Shown here piece after piece: positions 10,616-22,345 of a DNA stretch of 64,000 bases. Each line of letters opens with the position of its first letter. Positions within the stretch are counted from its first letter, which is position 1. The notes beneath the pieces are model-generated. The model made no database searches and was not told the origin of the DNA. It worked only from the letters and a program-made list of their open reading frames with translations. The translations under genes were made by a program, and so were the position numbers. The DNA lies in assembly GCF_027887165.1 (NCBI RefSeq), contig NC_077233.1, forward strand, positions 227,378,872-227,442,871, read 5' to 3'. The stretch is from Monodelphis domestica. Taxonomy: Eukaryota; Chordata; Mammalia; Didelphimorphia; Didelphidae.

Positions 10616-10678
10616 TTGTCCTCAATAAGGACAACTGTCCTCAATTGAGGACAATAAAATATTGTCCTCAATAAGACA
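10616..10678. repeat. Palindromic triplet of TGTCCTCAAT units
   Basis: Three direct copies of 'tgtcctcaat' start at 10617, 10636 and 10663. The middle one forms an 18-bp perfect palindrome, TGTCCTCAATTGAGGACA, at 10636-10653. Confidence 0.85.
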
Positions 10679-10689
10679 TGAAATTCTTA

Positions 10690-11411
10690 CCTAAAACCAA
10701 GAGCTATTATTTTTTTGTAATAATGAAATACTGGATCTTTCCCAATAAATAAAGGGATAAAGCAATGGTGCCTCCTCTCCCCACTATTATCTGAATTTAC
10801 AATGAAATGAAATTAAAATAAATGAAAAGAAACTAAGCCCTCATATATGGAAGGAGGTCTGACATGTTATTGTTGTCAGGAGAATTGGTGGCAGGATTCA
10901 ACTTGGGCAGTGAAGAAGAACCAATGTGTGTGAGGATGCATCAAGAGTTTGGGTGGCAGGGTGGTTTTCGTGTTGTTGCAGAACAGAAGGAAGTCTATAT
11001 ATAGGAGAAAGGGAAAGTGGGAGTAGGCATAGGAGAATCAGGCTGCACTACAGAAGGTAGGAGGGGGGATTCTGCCTTTGGGACCTACTCATCTGTATGA
11101 GTTAGTAAGGGAGTGTTGTGATGAGAAATCCTGTACAGATTGTGCATTACATAGCCTGCACGAATGGCAAGTTTCTGAGCTTCCGGAAGTCTCCCCATAG
11201 GAGGAGAATGTTCTGAGTGGAGGATAAGGGGAATAAGAACTCAGATGAGAAGGGTGTATCTGAGCAACATGACTACAAATGACAACTGACCAAAGTAATA
11301 CATGCATAGCACCAGCTCCTCCTTCCTCTATCACCTGAGATGGGTTAGAAAAGATGTGCACTTGCGGGAGCAATTAGGAGGGCCCCAGATGCTTGTTAAG
11401 TGAGGGAAAAG
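10690..11411. other. Unclassified region, purine-rich
   Basis: No SINE, LINE or gene recognised. The sequence is G-rich for this window and runs directly into unit B, so it may belong to the same unclassified element. Confidence 0.4.
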
Positions 11412-11565
11412 CCCATTTTGTCAGCACAGATGACATGTGCTGCTCTCCTTATTTCTGAAGGCATGCATTTCCATATTGGTATTGGAAGAGAAACAAGAAT
11501 TGACCTTGGCATTTATAGAGAGATTGTCAAGTTGTCCAGGAGTTAGCTGACCTGGGAAGATATCT
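11412..11565 (+). repeat. Unclassified repeat unit, copy B
   Basis: Same-orientation homologue of 9527-9705, about 1.9 kb apart. It lacks the approximately 30-bp segment between 'tctgaag' and 'gca..atttccatat'. Confidence 0.75.
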
Positions 11566-11784
11566 CAAAGTTGGAAGTACATGGGCTATTCTGGGAGAGG
11601 GATAGTGACAGTACCAGCCAGGGGTAGTTAAATCAAAAGGCTTGGCAGATCCTAGCTATAATTATGCCAATTTTAATATGTCCTTGCTAGCCTATCTAAA
11701 GGGACCTGAAGTAGAAGTAGTAGAAGAAGACCCTTTGTGGAAATGTTGGTAATATTGTTATCAGCTATCAATTGTTAAAAAATA

Positions 11785-11912
11785 CTGCCTATATGACTTT
11801 GGGCAAGTCCCTTAACCTCCCTTAGCCTCAGTAATATCCTCACCTGTAAAATAAAGAGATTGAATTAGATGGCTTCTATGATCCTTTCCAACTCTCAGTT
11901 TAAGAACCAATA
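11785..11912 (+). mobile_element. THER-type SINE
   Basis: 'tatgactttgggcaagtccc', then 'gattgaattagatggcttct', then 'tcctttccaactctcag': the THER core and 3' end. Confidence 0.75.
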
Positions 11913-12164
11913 AGCTATAGAATAAAAGGAAAAGGAGAAAATGCTTTCTTCTCACTTAGATCCATAGGGGAGCAGCCCTGAAAAGAACTCAGCAAGCCTC
12001 CACATCAGATGTAAATACCCCACACATCCCAGGAGTGAAGGATAGAGGATTCAGAAGATGGAGTGTGAACGGCGAATCAGCATTATGATTGAGATGACCA
12101 AGTTCATGCAGGAAGTAGACCTAGTCAGAGACTGGTTGTAGAAGAGTTGTGAAATTTAAGTATA

Positions 12165-12335
12165 GGGGGACTTGGACTCCAACCCTGGCTCTTCTATTTA
12201 CTAACTGTGTGACCTTAGGCAAATCTATTTGGGCAAATCTATTTGGGCTTCAGTTTCCCCCTCTATAAAATGAAAGGAGTTAGATTAGATGGTTTCTATG
12301 ATCCCTTCTATCTCTAAATCTATGATTTTATGATT
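12165..12335 (+). mobile_element. THER-type SINE
   Basis: 'ctaactgtgtgaccttaggc', a small local duplication of 'caaatctatttgggc', then 'gttagattagatggtttcta' and 'ctctaaatctatgatt'. Confidence 0.75.
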
Positions 12336-12981
12336 AGGATTAGGATTCAGTAAAGAAATTATATTCATGTATGGATCCAGATGAGTTTATGAATAAGACT
12401 ACAGATAAACTGTTTCATCCAAGATCAGTGAGACTAGTGTGTTCTATGTGAATGGACTGTAAAGGTATCACCACCAACCCTGCAACAGACAATTGGATGC
12501 AGTTGCCCATTCAGAATCACCTAGGGAGACTTGAAAATGACATGTGCAGAGGGGTTAAACATGACCAGCTGCCACACTTCCCATTGGTCCCAAATCAGAC
12601 CAAAATATAATTGGGAAACATTTAACAAAATAAATCAAAATATAATATAATATTAATACATGGTTCTCAAAATCAATATGTGGCCCATGGGGATTCCTAT
12701 ATATTATATATAAATGGACCCATTTCCATTTGAATTTGACAGCACTCCTGGAGGAAACTTGAAGAAACACTTCTGGAGGCTTCCTTTTCCTCATTTATAA
12801 CCCTGTGAAACAACACATCCAAATGAGTACAACAGAGCACTCACACTCATTAGCTGTATCTGGAGCCCACATGACCAGAGCAGATTCCTACAGAACATCC
12901 CAGAAGAGCAGATTAAACTGCCAGGAGTAAAAAAGGAACAAGAGTGACTCCAGAATGGAAAAAAAAAAAGAAATTTGGAAG
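12336..12981. other. Unassigned sequence
   Basis: I do not recognise a repeat or gene in this stretch. It includes an AT-rich run near 12600-12720. Confidence 0.45.
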
Positions 12982-13168
12982 GGCAGCTAGCTGGTACAAT
13001 AGACAGAGCATCAGGCCTGGAGTCAGAAGGACCTGGATTTAAATCTAGCCTCAGACACTTTCTACTTGTATGAGCCTAGGCAAAGTACTTAATTAACCCC
13101 AGTTGCCTAGCCTTTGCCCTTCTATTTTAGAGTTGTTTCTAGGACAGAAGGTAAGGGTTTAAAAAAAA
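12982..13168 (+). mobile_element. SINE1-type SINE
   Basis: 'gggcagctagctggtacaat', 'gcatcaggcctggagtcaga', and the diagnostic SINE1 end 'ggacagaaggtaagggttta' followed by an A-rich tail. Confidence 0.85.
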
Positions 13169-13530
13169 GCAATTTGGGGAAGAGAGAATAATTATGGAAG
13201 GAACTAGAGGCCAAGAAATGAGAAAGGGAACAGTTTCTGGCCAAAAATCAATAGAAGTTCCAGGATGTTTTGAGGCTCAGAGGAAACCAGTTGAATAATC
13301 ATAAGAGAGGGAGAAAGAACTGAGAGAGAAGAATGAAGCTGTTATGGGAACTGATGGAACTCCCTGTCAATTCAAAGAGTAGGTAGAATACTATTATTAC
13401 TCAACATTATAAGGCTTACACAAAAGAAGATCCCTCTAAGAACTATCTGTAGTCAAGTCCCACATGCTAGGACCATCCTTCCCTGTGGAGGGGGGAGAAC
13501 AAGGGAAAAAGATGAGTTGAGAGAATAGTT

Positions 13531-14690
<1,160 letters not shown>

Positions 14691-14699
14691 ATAGTTTTG

Positions 14700-15224
14700 A
14701 GTTCAAAGAACATCTAACGTGAAAAGCAGGTTCCTGGTAGGGAAAATCTGTATATGCAACAATTAGTTATAACTACAAATTATTTACATAGCATCAAAAT
14801 TCTTATAGCCTAACATAATGAAAACACATGCATAAACAATAAAAGGAAGCCAAACCCTGAGTACCTGCAATAACCAGTCTTGGTCTTGAGGAAAGGGTAA
14901 TGAAATATGGTAGAGAACTGGCCAATAGAGGCTGAGACCTTCGAGTATGTGCCATCTGCTCTGTCTTTTGTTAACCAACAATAATGCTTAGGGACCTGGG
15001 CATGCATAATCAAAGGCCCTTTCTCTCTCCAAAGAGGCAAGGGACTATAGAGACTTAATGTTGCATACATTGTCATATTATCAGTTTTTAATTGTTTTTC
15101 TTTGTTACAAAGGAGGGTTCATTTCTAGGACTGGAAATGGTAAGTGGTGAAAGCTTATATCCAGAGATGGCTAGGAGGAAAAGAGCAAAAGGCATTAATA
15201 AAATATGAAGTTTACAATAAATGT
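14700..15224. other. Unassigned sequence
   Basis: No repeat family or gene recognised. Short open frames here have no similarity to proteins I know. Confidence 0.45.
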
Positions 15225-15592
15225 TATGACCCAATCTCATTCCTTATCCTTCTTGACATCTCTGCTGCAATGGAAGCCGTTGACCACCTCTTCCTTCTGA
15301 ATACTCCTTCTTCTTTGGATTTTCATGATACTGCCTCTCCTAGTTCTTCTCCCATAGGCATGTTAAACTTAACACATCCAATTTATCTTCCCTGCAATCT
15401 CATCTCTCCCCTATACTATTAGAATGTGACCAATTACATTCTCATTATTTCCTCCCAATTCTATCTGTCCACCATGCTATTAGAATGTAATTTATTGCAA
15501 ATCGGGATATTTTATTATCTGTACTTGCATTCCCAGAACCTAGCACATAGTAGGTACTTAATAAATCATTTTTGATTGATTGATGGAACTGC
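15225..15592 (+). mobile_element. L2 LINE with RT-domain remnant and 3' end
   Basis: A frame at about 15240-15345 reads LILLDISAAMEAVDHLFLLN then SSLDFHDTA. It resembles the L2 reverse transcriptase segment around motif A (LDLSAAFDTVDH). It jumps by internal deletion to the L2 3' end ('agaacctagcacatagtagg', 'tacttaataaatcattttt', 'gattgattga'). One expected catalytic-motif residue pair (FD) reads ME, so it is dead. Confidence 0.8.
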
Positions 15593-15639
15593 TTCTTTTG
15601 TTAGATTAGTTTATCTTTTTTACTATAGATTATTTGTTT

Positions 15640-15990
15640 TTATTTTCATTTTATTTTTCCCCAATTATTAGTAAAAATAATTTTAACATCCTTTTTTTAA
15701 AATTTTGAGACCTGAATTTTCTCCTTCCCTACCTCCTTTCACTGAAACAGAAAGCAATATGATATAGATTTTACATGTCCAATCATGTAAAACATTTTTC
15801 CATATTATATCTTTTGGGGGAAAAACTTGAACAAAAAAAAGAAAGTAAACTTCAATGAAGAGGAAATTAAAGCAATCATTAGGAACTATTTTGCCCAATT
15901 ATATGACAATAAATCTGATAATCTAGGTGAAATGGATGGATATTCACAAAAATATGAATTGCCTCAATTAACAAAATAGGAAAAGGTAAT
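15640..15990 (-). mobile_element. L1 fragment with inverted 5' part
   Basis: 15640-15855 is the reverse complement of an L1 3' end, including 'gatatagattttacatgtcc' and a G run in the sense of the 3' UTR. It abuts 15856-15985, which reads on the plus strand as L1 ORF2 (FNEEEIKAIIRNYFAQLYDN, then NLGEMDGYSQKYELPQL). A 3' end with an inverted upstream segment is the product expected from twin priming. Confidence 0.6.
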
Positions 15991-16004
15991 TTGTGAATGA
16001 GAGA

Positions 16005-16082
16005 GTGGGATAGAATTTGATTAGAATAAGTGGCCTCTGAGGTTCCTTCCAGTTCTAAATCTATGAACCTATGGTCCTATGT
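16005..16082 (+). mobile_element. THER-type SINE 3' fragment
   Basis: 'agtggcctctgaggttcctt', 'ccagttctaaatctatgaac'. Confidence 0.65.
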
Positions 16083-16164
16083 AATAATGTTGCATTATCA
16101 TCCACAAAGAGCTAGAAGACAATCCCTTCCCATCCTCTACTCTGCTTCCCCACCCCATAGAGAA

Positions 16165-16280
16165 GTATCCATTTGGTAAAATATGAGCTCCTCAAGAGCA
16201 GGTACCATCTGACTTTTTTATTTGTTTCCCCAGGGCTTAGCATAGTACTTTGTTTAGGGTAAGAAGTTAATAATTTTTTT
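16165..16280 (+). mobile_element. L2 LINE 3' end fragment
   Basis: 'aaaatatgagctcctcaaga', 'ccccagggcttagcatagta' and a degraded 'taataa' end. Confidence 0.65.
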
Positions 16281-16334
16281 ATCCATTTATTCATTTCAAT
16301 TCAGTGGCTTTATTATCTCATATTAAAAATGAAG

Positions 16335-16515
16335 AGAATGGGGTAGGTAGATGGCTCGGTAGATAGAAAGCCAGTTCTTGAGATGGGAGATCCTGGGTTC
16401 AAATCTGGTCCAAGACCCTTCCTAGATGTGTCACCCTGCTCAAGTCACTTAATTGCCTATCCCTTACTGTTCTTTTGCTTTGCAACTGATACTTGCTATC
16501 AATTCTAAGACAGAT
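16335..16515 (+). mobile_element. SINE1-type SINE
   Basis: 'ggtagatggctcggtagata', 'atcctgggttcaaatctggt', 'caattctaagacagatagga'. The A-rich tail position is occupied by the purine microsatellite that follows. Confidence 0.8.
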
Positions 16516-16931
16516 AGGAAAGAGAGACAGAGACAGAAACAGAGAGAGGCAGAGGCAGAGAGACAGAGAGAGAGAAAGGGAGAAAGAAAGGGAGAGGGAG
16601 GGAGGGGAGGGGGGAAGGGAGAGGGAAGGAAGGAAGGAAGGAAGGAAGGAAAGAAGGAAGGAAGGAAGGGAGGAAGGGAGGAAGGGAGGAAAGGAGGAAG
16701 GGAGGAAGGAAGGAAGGAAGGAAGGAAGGAAGGAAGGAAGGAAGGAAGGAAGGAAGGAAGGAAGGAAGGAAGGAAGGAAGGAAGGAAGGAAGGAAGGAAG
16801 GAAGGAAGGAAGGAAGGAAGGAAGGAAGGAAGGAAGGGAGGAAGGGAGGAAGGGAGGAAGGGAGGAAGGGAGGAAGGGAGGAAGGGAGGAAGGGAGGAAG
16901 GGAGGGAGGGAGGAAGGAAGGAAGGAAGGAA
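16516..16931. repeat. GA / GGAA purine microsatellite, about 415 bp
   Basis: Starts as AGAGACAG/GAGA variants, becomes (GGAA)n, then GGGA-GGAA mixtures, then GGAA again. Open frames across it encode only EGRK/FLPS-type repeats and are not genes. Confidence 0.97.
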
Positions 16932-17189
16932 CAGGGTAGACTAGATCACAAAGCCTATCTCTTATCACCCTACATCCCCTACAAGAGGAGAAACCACTGG
17001 AATAGTGTGGGCATTAAATCTCCAAACCATTCTATGTGCACTCTGGTCATTGTCCTCATCCTTCTTATCCTTTTTGTCTTCTTCCCACTAGAACCTTGGA
17101 TTCAACTTCCTAAAGCCACCCTGGGCTTTTAACAAGTGAACTTTTGCCTTATCTTATCCAGAACTAAAACTAATTCTTATTTACAGACT

Positions 17190-17592
17190 ATCTCTTCTCA
17201 TTGACTAGTTCTCCTTTATATACTTTCTTCCCCACCCCAAACCCCACTCCACCAAAATTTAAGTTCTTCAAAGATGGGAAAGATATCATCTTTGAATGTT
17301 TATCTCCAGCCCTTATCACAGCACCCAACATATTCTTCAGTCCTTTCAATCATGTCTGACTCTTCCTGACTCCATTTGGGGTTTTCTTCCCCAGGTCATT
17401 TTACAAATGAACAAACTGAGGCAAATAGGGTTAAGTGACTTGCCCAGGGTCACACAGTTAATAGGTGTCTGAGACTAGATTTTAATTCAGAAAATGTCTT
17501 CCTGCCTCTAGGCTCAGCTCTCTATTCACTGAGTCACCTAACTGTCCATCCTAACATAGAGTAAGCATTTAATAAATGCTTTCATTTAAGTT
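17190..17592 (+). mobile_element. L2 LINE 3' end split by a MAR1
   Basis: L2 text at 17260-17332 ('taagttcttcaaagatggga', 'cagcacccaacata') resumes at 17552 ('taacatagagtaagcattta'). The cut matches the MAR1 target duplication. Confidence 0.8.
17333..17548 (-). mobile_element. MAR1-type SINE
   Basis: Reverse MAR1: 'caatcatgtctgactcttcc', 'gacttgcccagggtcacaca', 'gagtcacctaactgtcc'. It is flanked by 'cccaacata' and 'cctaacata'. Confidence 0.85.
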
Positions 17593-17599
17593 AAGAATC

Positions 17600-18500
17600 A
17601 ACAGATACCATCCAGGTTTTAACATCATTTCCCCGTGAAGGAACTTAGAGTTGGAAATATATAATAAAAAACAAAACTAAAAACTCAAGAAATGGACCTT
17701 TTATCACTTAAAAAAAAACTTTTCTCAACTGTTAGAGACATCTTATGCCTCCTACAGTCATCTGTTAATGATTTGATCATATTTTAAGTAGAATTTATCT
17801 CAATGTTTAATTTATGTTTTGTGATTTTTCAATAACTTGTTTCTGTGGCTCCATAAGGTGCTGCATCTTTCATTAGTTTTATTATATCTGTCATTGTCAT
17901 CTGTTGAAAACTTCTGCCTAGAACAATGATCTTCTCTTCCCTTTTTTGTGTGTGGGGATCAGGGAAGAGTTTCTTGAGATTTTTTTTTGCTTTATTTTTT
18001 TTCACTTAAACTGTTGCTCCATATGGTCATTTATAGATTGAAACAAAGACTTTTGTAATATGTGTAAGTCTACACAAGCAAATGTTCCAAGGACTTCTGT
18101 CATTGTAGACTATTGGCAGCACGCGGCTGTCACACTCCTTTATACAAGAGCCTTAAAATGATCATCTTCAACATAGCAGCTTTGATGACTTCTTTCTCTT
18201 CTTCTTACTAGCTGACAGCAGTGGCACTTTCCACACCCCTCGTGTAAAATATCCATTCCCTCACCCTAGCAACAGATCTCACCTCCCTAAGCAATTACCA
18301 GTTTTGAAATGTGGTACCAGGAAATAATGTATGATTCATAAGAGGCACTTGGCCTGGGAATAAAAGCCAAAAGGGAGTATCATGTGGCCTGCAGAAGCAC
18401 TTCAGTTCAGGGAACATCCTTTCATTGATAACACATCTGCACTGCCTGGAAATGAGTTAAAGAAAATCAGATGTGCTACTATTTTTAAATAGCTTTTGAA
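17600..18500. other. Repeat-poor stretch
   Basis: No SINE, LINE or LTR recognised over about 900 bp. No coding evidence. Confidence 0.5.
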
Positions 18501-19305
18501 TGTAAAAAGGTGCCCAGTGAGAATGGTGAAGAATACTGAGCTGGAAAAGCATCAAGTATTGCATTTTCTTTTTCAGCTCTGTCCTTGAAAGACAAAATAC
18601 AATGTGGGCTTCGATATCTCTTCACAAACATTCCAAGGACTTCAAAAATGGTGGCTTGAAGAACCATATATTTTTCTGAAGTTAGGACTATGAAAGACTC
18701 ATGGCTCTAATCTTTTTGGATCCAAGGCCAAAAAGAAGCAACATTGCTGCCTCAGATCGATCCCCACAACAGGAATGTTTTCTATTTCTGTGCCTAACAA
18801 ATGGCCCTTTTTACACTCATGCACCTGTAGTCAAAATATTTCTCCCTTTTTGGATTTAAGTATTAAAAATGACAGGTTCTCATTAGACCTCTGATCTGAC
18901 ACCTTTTTCTATTATTCTATTTCTGAATTTTTACTCCTACATCAGAGGCTGCAGGAAAGCCCACTTATACCTTAGGGAAAAGAGCCTCTCATTTTTCTCA
19001 TGGGCTTGCCTTCTTCCAGGCAGGAAAAATCTAAGCATGTCAGTGTCTGAAATACCCTAAAGGATGGACTACTGGCTCTCTTTCTCACAAGTTCAACTTA
19101 TAGGCCTCTACCCAAGTGGCACTTCGATATATCTGCATATGTCTTTACCTGGACGTTTTAAGGACTTTGAAAACAGTGGCCTAGACAACTGGATTTTTAT
19201 CTGACATTTGTATTGCAGAAGAGTCCAGGCTCTAACACTGTTGAATCCAATGCCAAAAGTAAAACAATTCTTTTTGAAGCATTGCTACCTCTGATAAATG
19301 CCCTA
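18500..19305 (+). repeat. Diverged internal duplication in repeat-poor DNA
   Basis: 18605-18766 and 19118-19305 align in the same orientation. Shared anchors are 'cttcgatat.tct', 'aaggactt..aaaa..gtggc', 'gactc..ggctctaa', 'atccaa.gccaaaa', 'gcattgct.cct' and a C run. Similarity seems to extend upstream of both. No protein recognised. Confidence 0.65.
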
Positions 19306-19309
19306 ATGG

Positions 19310-19565
19310 GAGAAAGTTGTCAAATATTTATTAAACACTACTATGTGCCAGGCATTGTGCTTTATGAATTGGACCTCATCTGATCTTCATAGCAACTTTG
19401 TGAAGTAGATGCTATTATTCTCCCTTCTCTACAGTTACAGAAACTAATGAAGACAGTAAATAGGTGACTTGCCCAGAGTGATAAAGCTAGTGTCTGAGGC
19501 CACATTTGAACTCAGATCTTCCTCATTCCAGACCCACTTCTCTATTCACTGCTTCACTCAGGTGC
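19310..19565 (-). mobile_element. MIR SINE
   Basis: Reverse MIR order: 'ctactatgtgccaggcattg', 'cttcatagcaactttgtgaa', 'gtgacttgcccagagtgata', 'ttgaactcagatcttcct'. Confidence 0.75.
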
Positions 19566-20340
19566 CTTTACTTTGCCTAAAAGCATGGCTTCAACTGCAA
19601 GCATTCAGACTCACCAAGCATCAAACAGGATGAACTTTATTTAATTGAGTAAAGGATAATATATTGGCTCAAACATGATCCCATTAAAATTCTCCCCCCC
19701 AAAAAACGTTTCCCATCCCAAAAAAAATTCCAACCTCCTAAACAGACCAATGGAGTAGGGTCCCAATAAGGAAAAATAATGCTGATTCATTAGGGAATGA
19801 AGAATGATCTTCTACTTCTAAGAGATTAGCTACTATTGCTAAATGGGAACCCAATGGATGTCTGCATTCACTCTGTCTCAGCATGCCTCATGACTCCTTG
19901 ACTGACGTTTTTCTAGTCAGTATTCCATTGTTCTACTAACATGGATCTCAGCCACATCAACCTTGCTTCCCCATTGGCACTCCACTGAATTACTACTATA
20001 ATCCACTGTCAGGAGTGATTTATCAGCCCTTCTCCCAAGTTGTTTGCCATGGTGGCCCCTGGTCACCTACTCTTATGTTTCTTCTCATTATTGTTTCCAT
20101 TTCCTACTGCTTGCTCTCTTCCCCAAGAGATGGTACCATGTTTCAAGTGGTGAACAGCTAGACAGGGAAGGAATTATACTGGAATTTCTGTTATAGCTCT
20201 TTCAGAGTTAAATAGCCAAGACCAAGATGGCTCTGGATATTCTAAATTTTCAGCTCTTTCAAGCAGGGCTGTGGTCATAATAACTCTGCATCATTTATAA
20301 ATTCTGCTCCTGCTTTTCAGTCCCACAGTCCTTCTCTCCA
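19566..20340. other. Unassigned sequence
   Basis: No recognised repeat or gene. It contains a C-rich run near 19690 and otherwise ordinary sequence. Confidence 0.45.
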
Positions 20341-21640
20341 TCAATCAACCAATAAGGATTTATTAAATCTCTACTAGTTGTCAAGCATGTGGTACACAAA
20401 GACAAGAATGAAACATGTTCTGACTTCAAGGGCCTTACATTCTATTGGGAGAAGCAAATGTGTACATATTTAGGTATATAGAAAATACATGCTAAAATAA
20501 ATATAGGGTAATTTGAAGGGGAGAACAAGATCAGGAAAAAATTTCATGTAGAAGGTGTCATTTGAGCTGAGTCTTGAAGGAAAACAGAGATTCTAAAAAG
20601 CAGGGGTATAGAAAGAGTGAATTCCAGGCACAGGATAGCTAGGTCAAAGCCACAGACATGGAAAATGGAGTTTCAACTTGAAGGCACAGCAGGGTCAGCT
20701 TGACTGCATCCTAGAACACAGGGAAGAGAGAAATAGATAACAAAATTGGAAAGGTAGTTTGGGACCAAGTGTGATGAGACTTAAAAGCTGACATAAAAAT
20801 ACATATTGGATCCTAAAGATTAGAAGAATCATTGGAGGTAGTTAGATTATGGAGTAATAAGGCAAGACCTGTGCTTTGAGAAAATGACAAAAGCTGTTTA
20901 AAGGATGGATTTGAGTGAGGACAGGATTGAGGAAGGGAGACAATTAAGAGACTATTGAGAGAGACAGGGAAAGAAAGAGAGTGAGTGAAACGGAGAGAGA
21001 AACAGAGACAGACAATCAAAATAAAGAAAATGAGTAGCTGAAATAGGGTAGTGGTTGTCTAAAGAGAGAGGAAGGGATATGCAAGAGATATTATAAAGTC
21101 AAAAATTACAAGATATAGCAATTGATTGAATATGAGCAATGAAGAGAAATTAGGAATCAAGGACCTTGTTCTCAAGGTCACAAATCTGGGTAACTAAAAA
21201 AAAATAATAGAACCCTTAGACAGAAAAGGAGTTTAGAAGAGAAAGTTTTTCTATGAAAAAATAATGAATTCTAGGAGCAATTAGGTAGCTCAGAGGATAG
21301 AGAGCCAGGCCTAGAGATGGGCAGACCTAGATTCAAATCTGTCCTCAGACACTTCCTAGCTGTGTGACCCTGGGTAAGTCACTTAATCCCAACTACATAG
21401 CCTCCACTGCTTTTCTGAATTAGAATTGATGATTAGTATTAATTCTAAGACAGAAGGTAAGGGTTTAAGAAAAAAGAAAGATAATGAGTTCTGTTTTAGA
21501 TACATTGAATTTCAACAATGAGAGATCTAGCTTGAAATGTTCGATAATTACTTGGAAATATACAAATGGAGTTCATGAGAGAGGCTAGGTCGAGTGGAAC
21601 CATTGGGTACAGCAAATGGGGGATTTTTGAATGATGTGGA
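20341..21640 (+). repeat. Ancient interspersed repeat, interrupted by SINE1
   Basis: Begins 'ggatttattaaatctctact', 'catgttctgacttcaagggc', 'cattctattgggagaagcaa', and continues 'catttgagctgagtcttgaa', 'gagtgaattccaggcacagg', 'attggaggtagttagattat' and 'gttctgttttagatacattg'. This order belongs to a long ancient mammalian repeat. I cannot name the family. Confidence 0.6.
21268..21472 (+). mobile_element. SINE1-type SINE
   Basis: 'gcaattaggtagctcagagg', 'ccaggcctagagatgggcag', 'tagctgtgtgaccctgggta', and the end 'gacagaaggtaagggtttaa'. 'aatgaattct'/'aatgagttct' copies flank it. Confidence 0.9.
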
Positions 21641-22345
21641 TAAGTTCACTTACCTTGACAATATACTTTCTAGGGATGTATTCATAGATGATGAGGTCGA
21701 TGCATGCATTGCCAGAGCTAGCTCAGCATTTTAGAAGCTCTAAAGAAAACAGGAGAGAAGAGATACTGGACTGCATAGCAAACTGAAGAACTGCAAAGCC
21801 ATTGTGCTGACACTTTTGTTGTACACCTGCAAAACCTGAAGAATATACCAGCATCATGCTGGGAAATTGAACCATTTTCATTTGAACTGTCCTGAGAATA
21901 TTAAAACACCTAGCAAGATAATGCACCAAGCACTGAGGTCCTTTCTAGAACTAAACTGCCAAACATTCAAATTCTACTACAGAGAGCCCAACGCTGATGG
22001 GCTGGCCACATTTTTGAATGCCAAGCATATGTTTACCTAAAAAGGACTATTTTACAGTGAATTCACACAAGGCAAGTGCTCACACAGAGGTCAGAACAAG
22101 CAATACAAGGGCAATCTCAAAGGACTCTCTGAAGAACTTCACTATTAATTTTGAGATTTGGGAAACACTAGACAATCTAGTATGTTATACCAAGATCAAA
22201 GAAGGTCCTGTGTTCCACGGGCAAAGCACAAATTGTAGTAGTTCAAAAGCAGCTCCTTCTCAAATGTCCATATGGGTTATTTGTGCTTCACCTGTGGTAG
22301 AGCCTTCTGATCAGTCACAGTCAGACACACTTTACATTGACCCCT
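21640..22345 (+). mobile_element. LINE RT C-terminal remnant with zinc-finger tail
   Basis: Frames read KFTYLDNILSRD, FIDDEVDACIARASSAF, CKAIVLTLLLYTCKT and NHFHLNCP. From 22018 a frame runs through PKKDYFTVNSHKA, then RAISKDSLKNF and EIWETLD. These match a reverse-transcriptase family in which FTYLGS..., DDEVDARI.KASSAFGRL, AV.LPTLLYACETW, KLNHFHL and a terminal CASCGRAF...GLISH.RTH zinc finger follow in order. The last motif is present near 22278-22330, shifted in frame and lacking its middle. Several stops and shifts are present. It is not the L1, L2 or CR1 type seen elsewhere in the window. I cannot fix the clade. Confidence 0.75.

Noticed and set aside
16399-16968. Open frames of 148-189 codons on both strands
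   Set aside because: They translate a GGAA/GA microsatellite into EGRK or FLPS repeats; no real protein.
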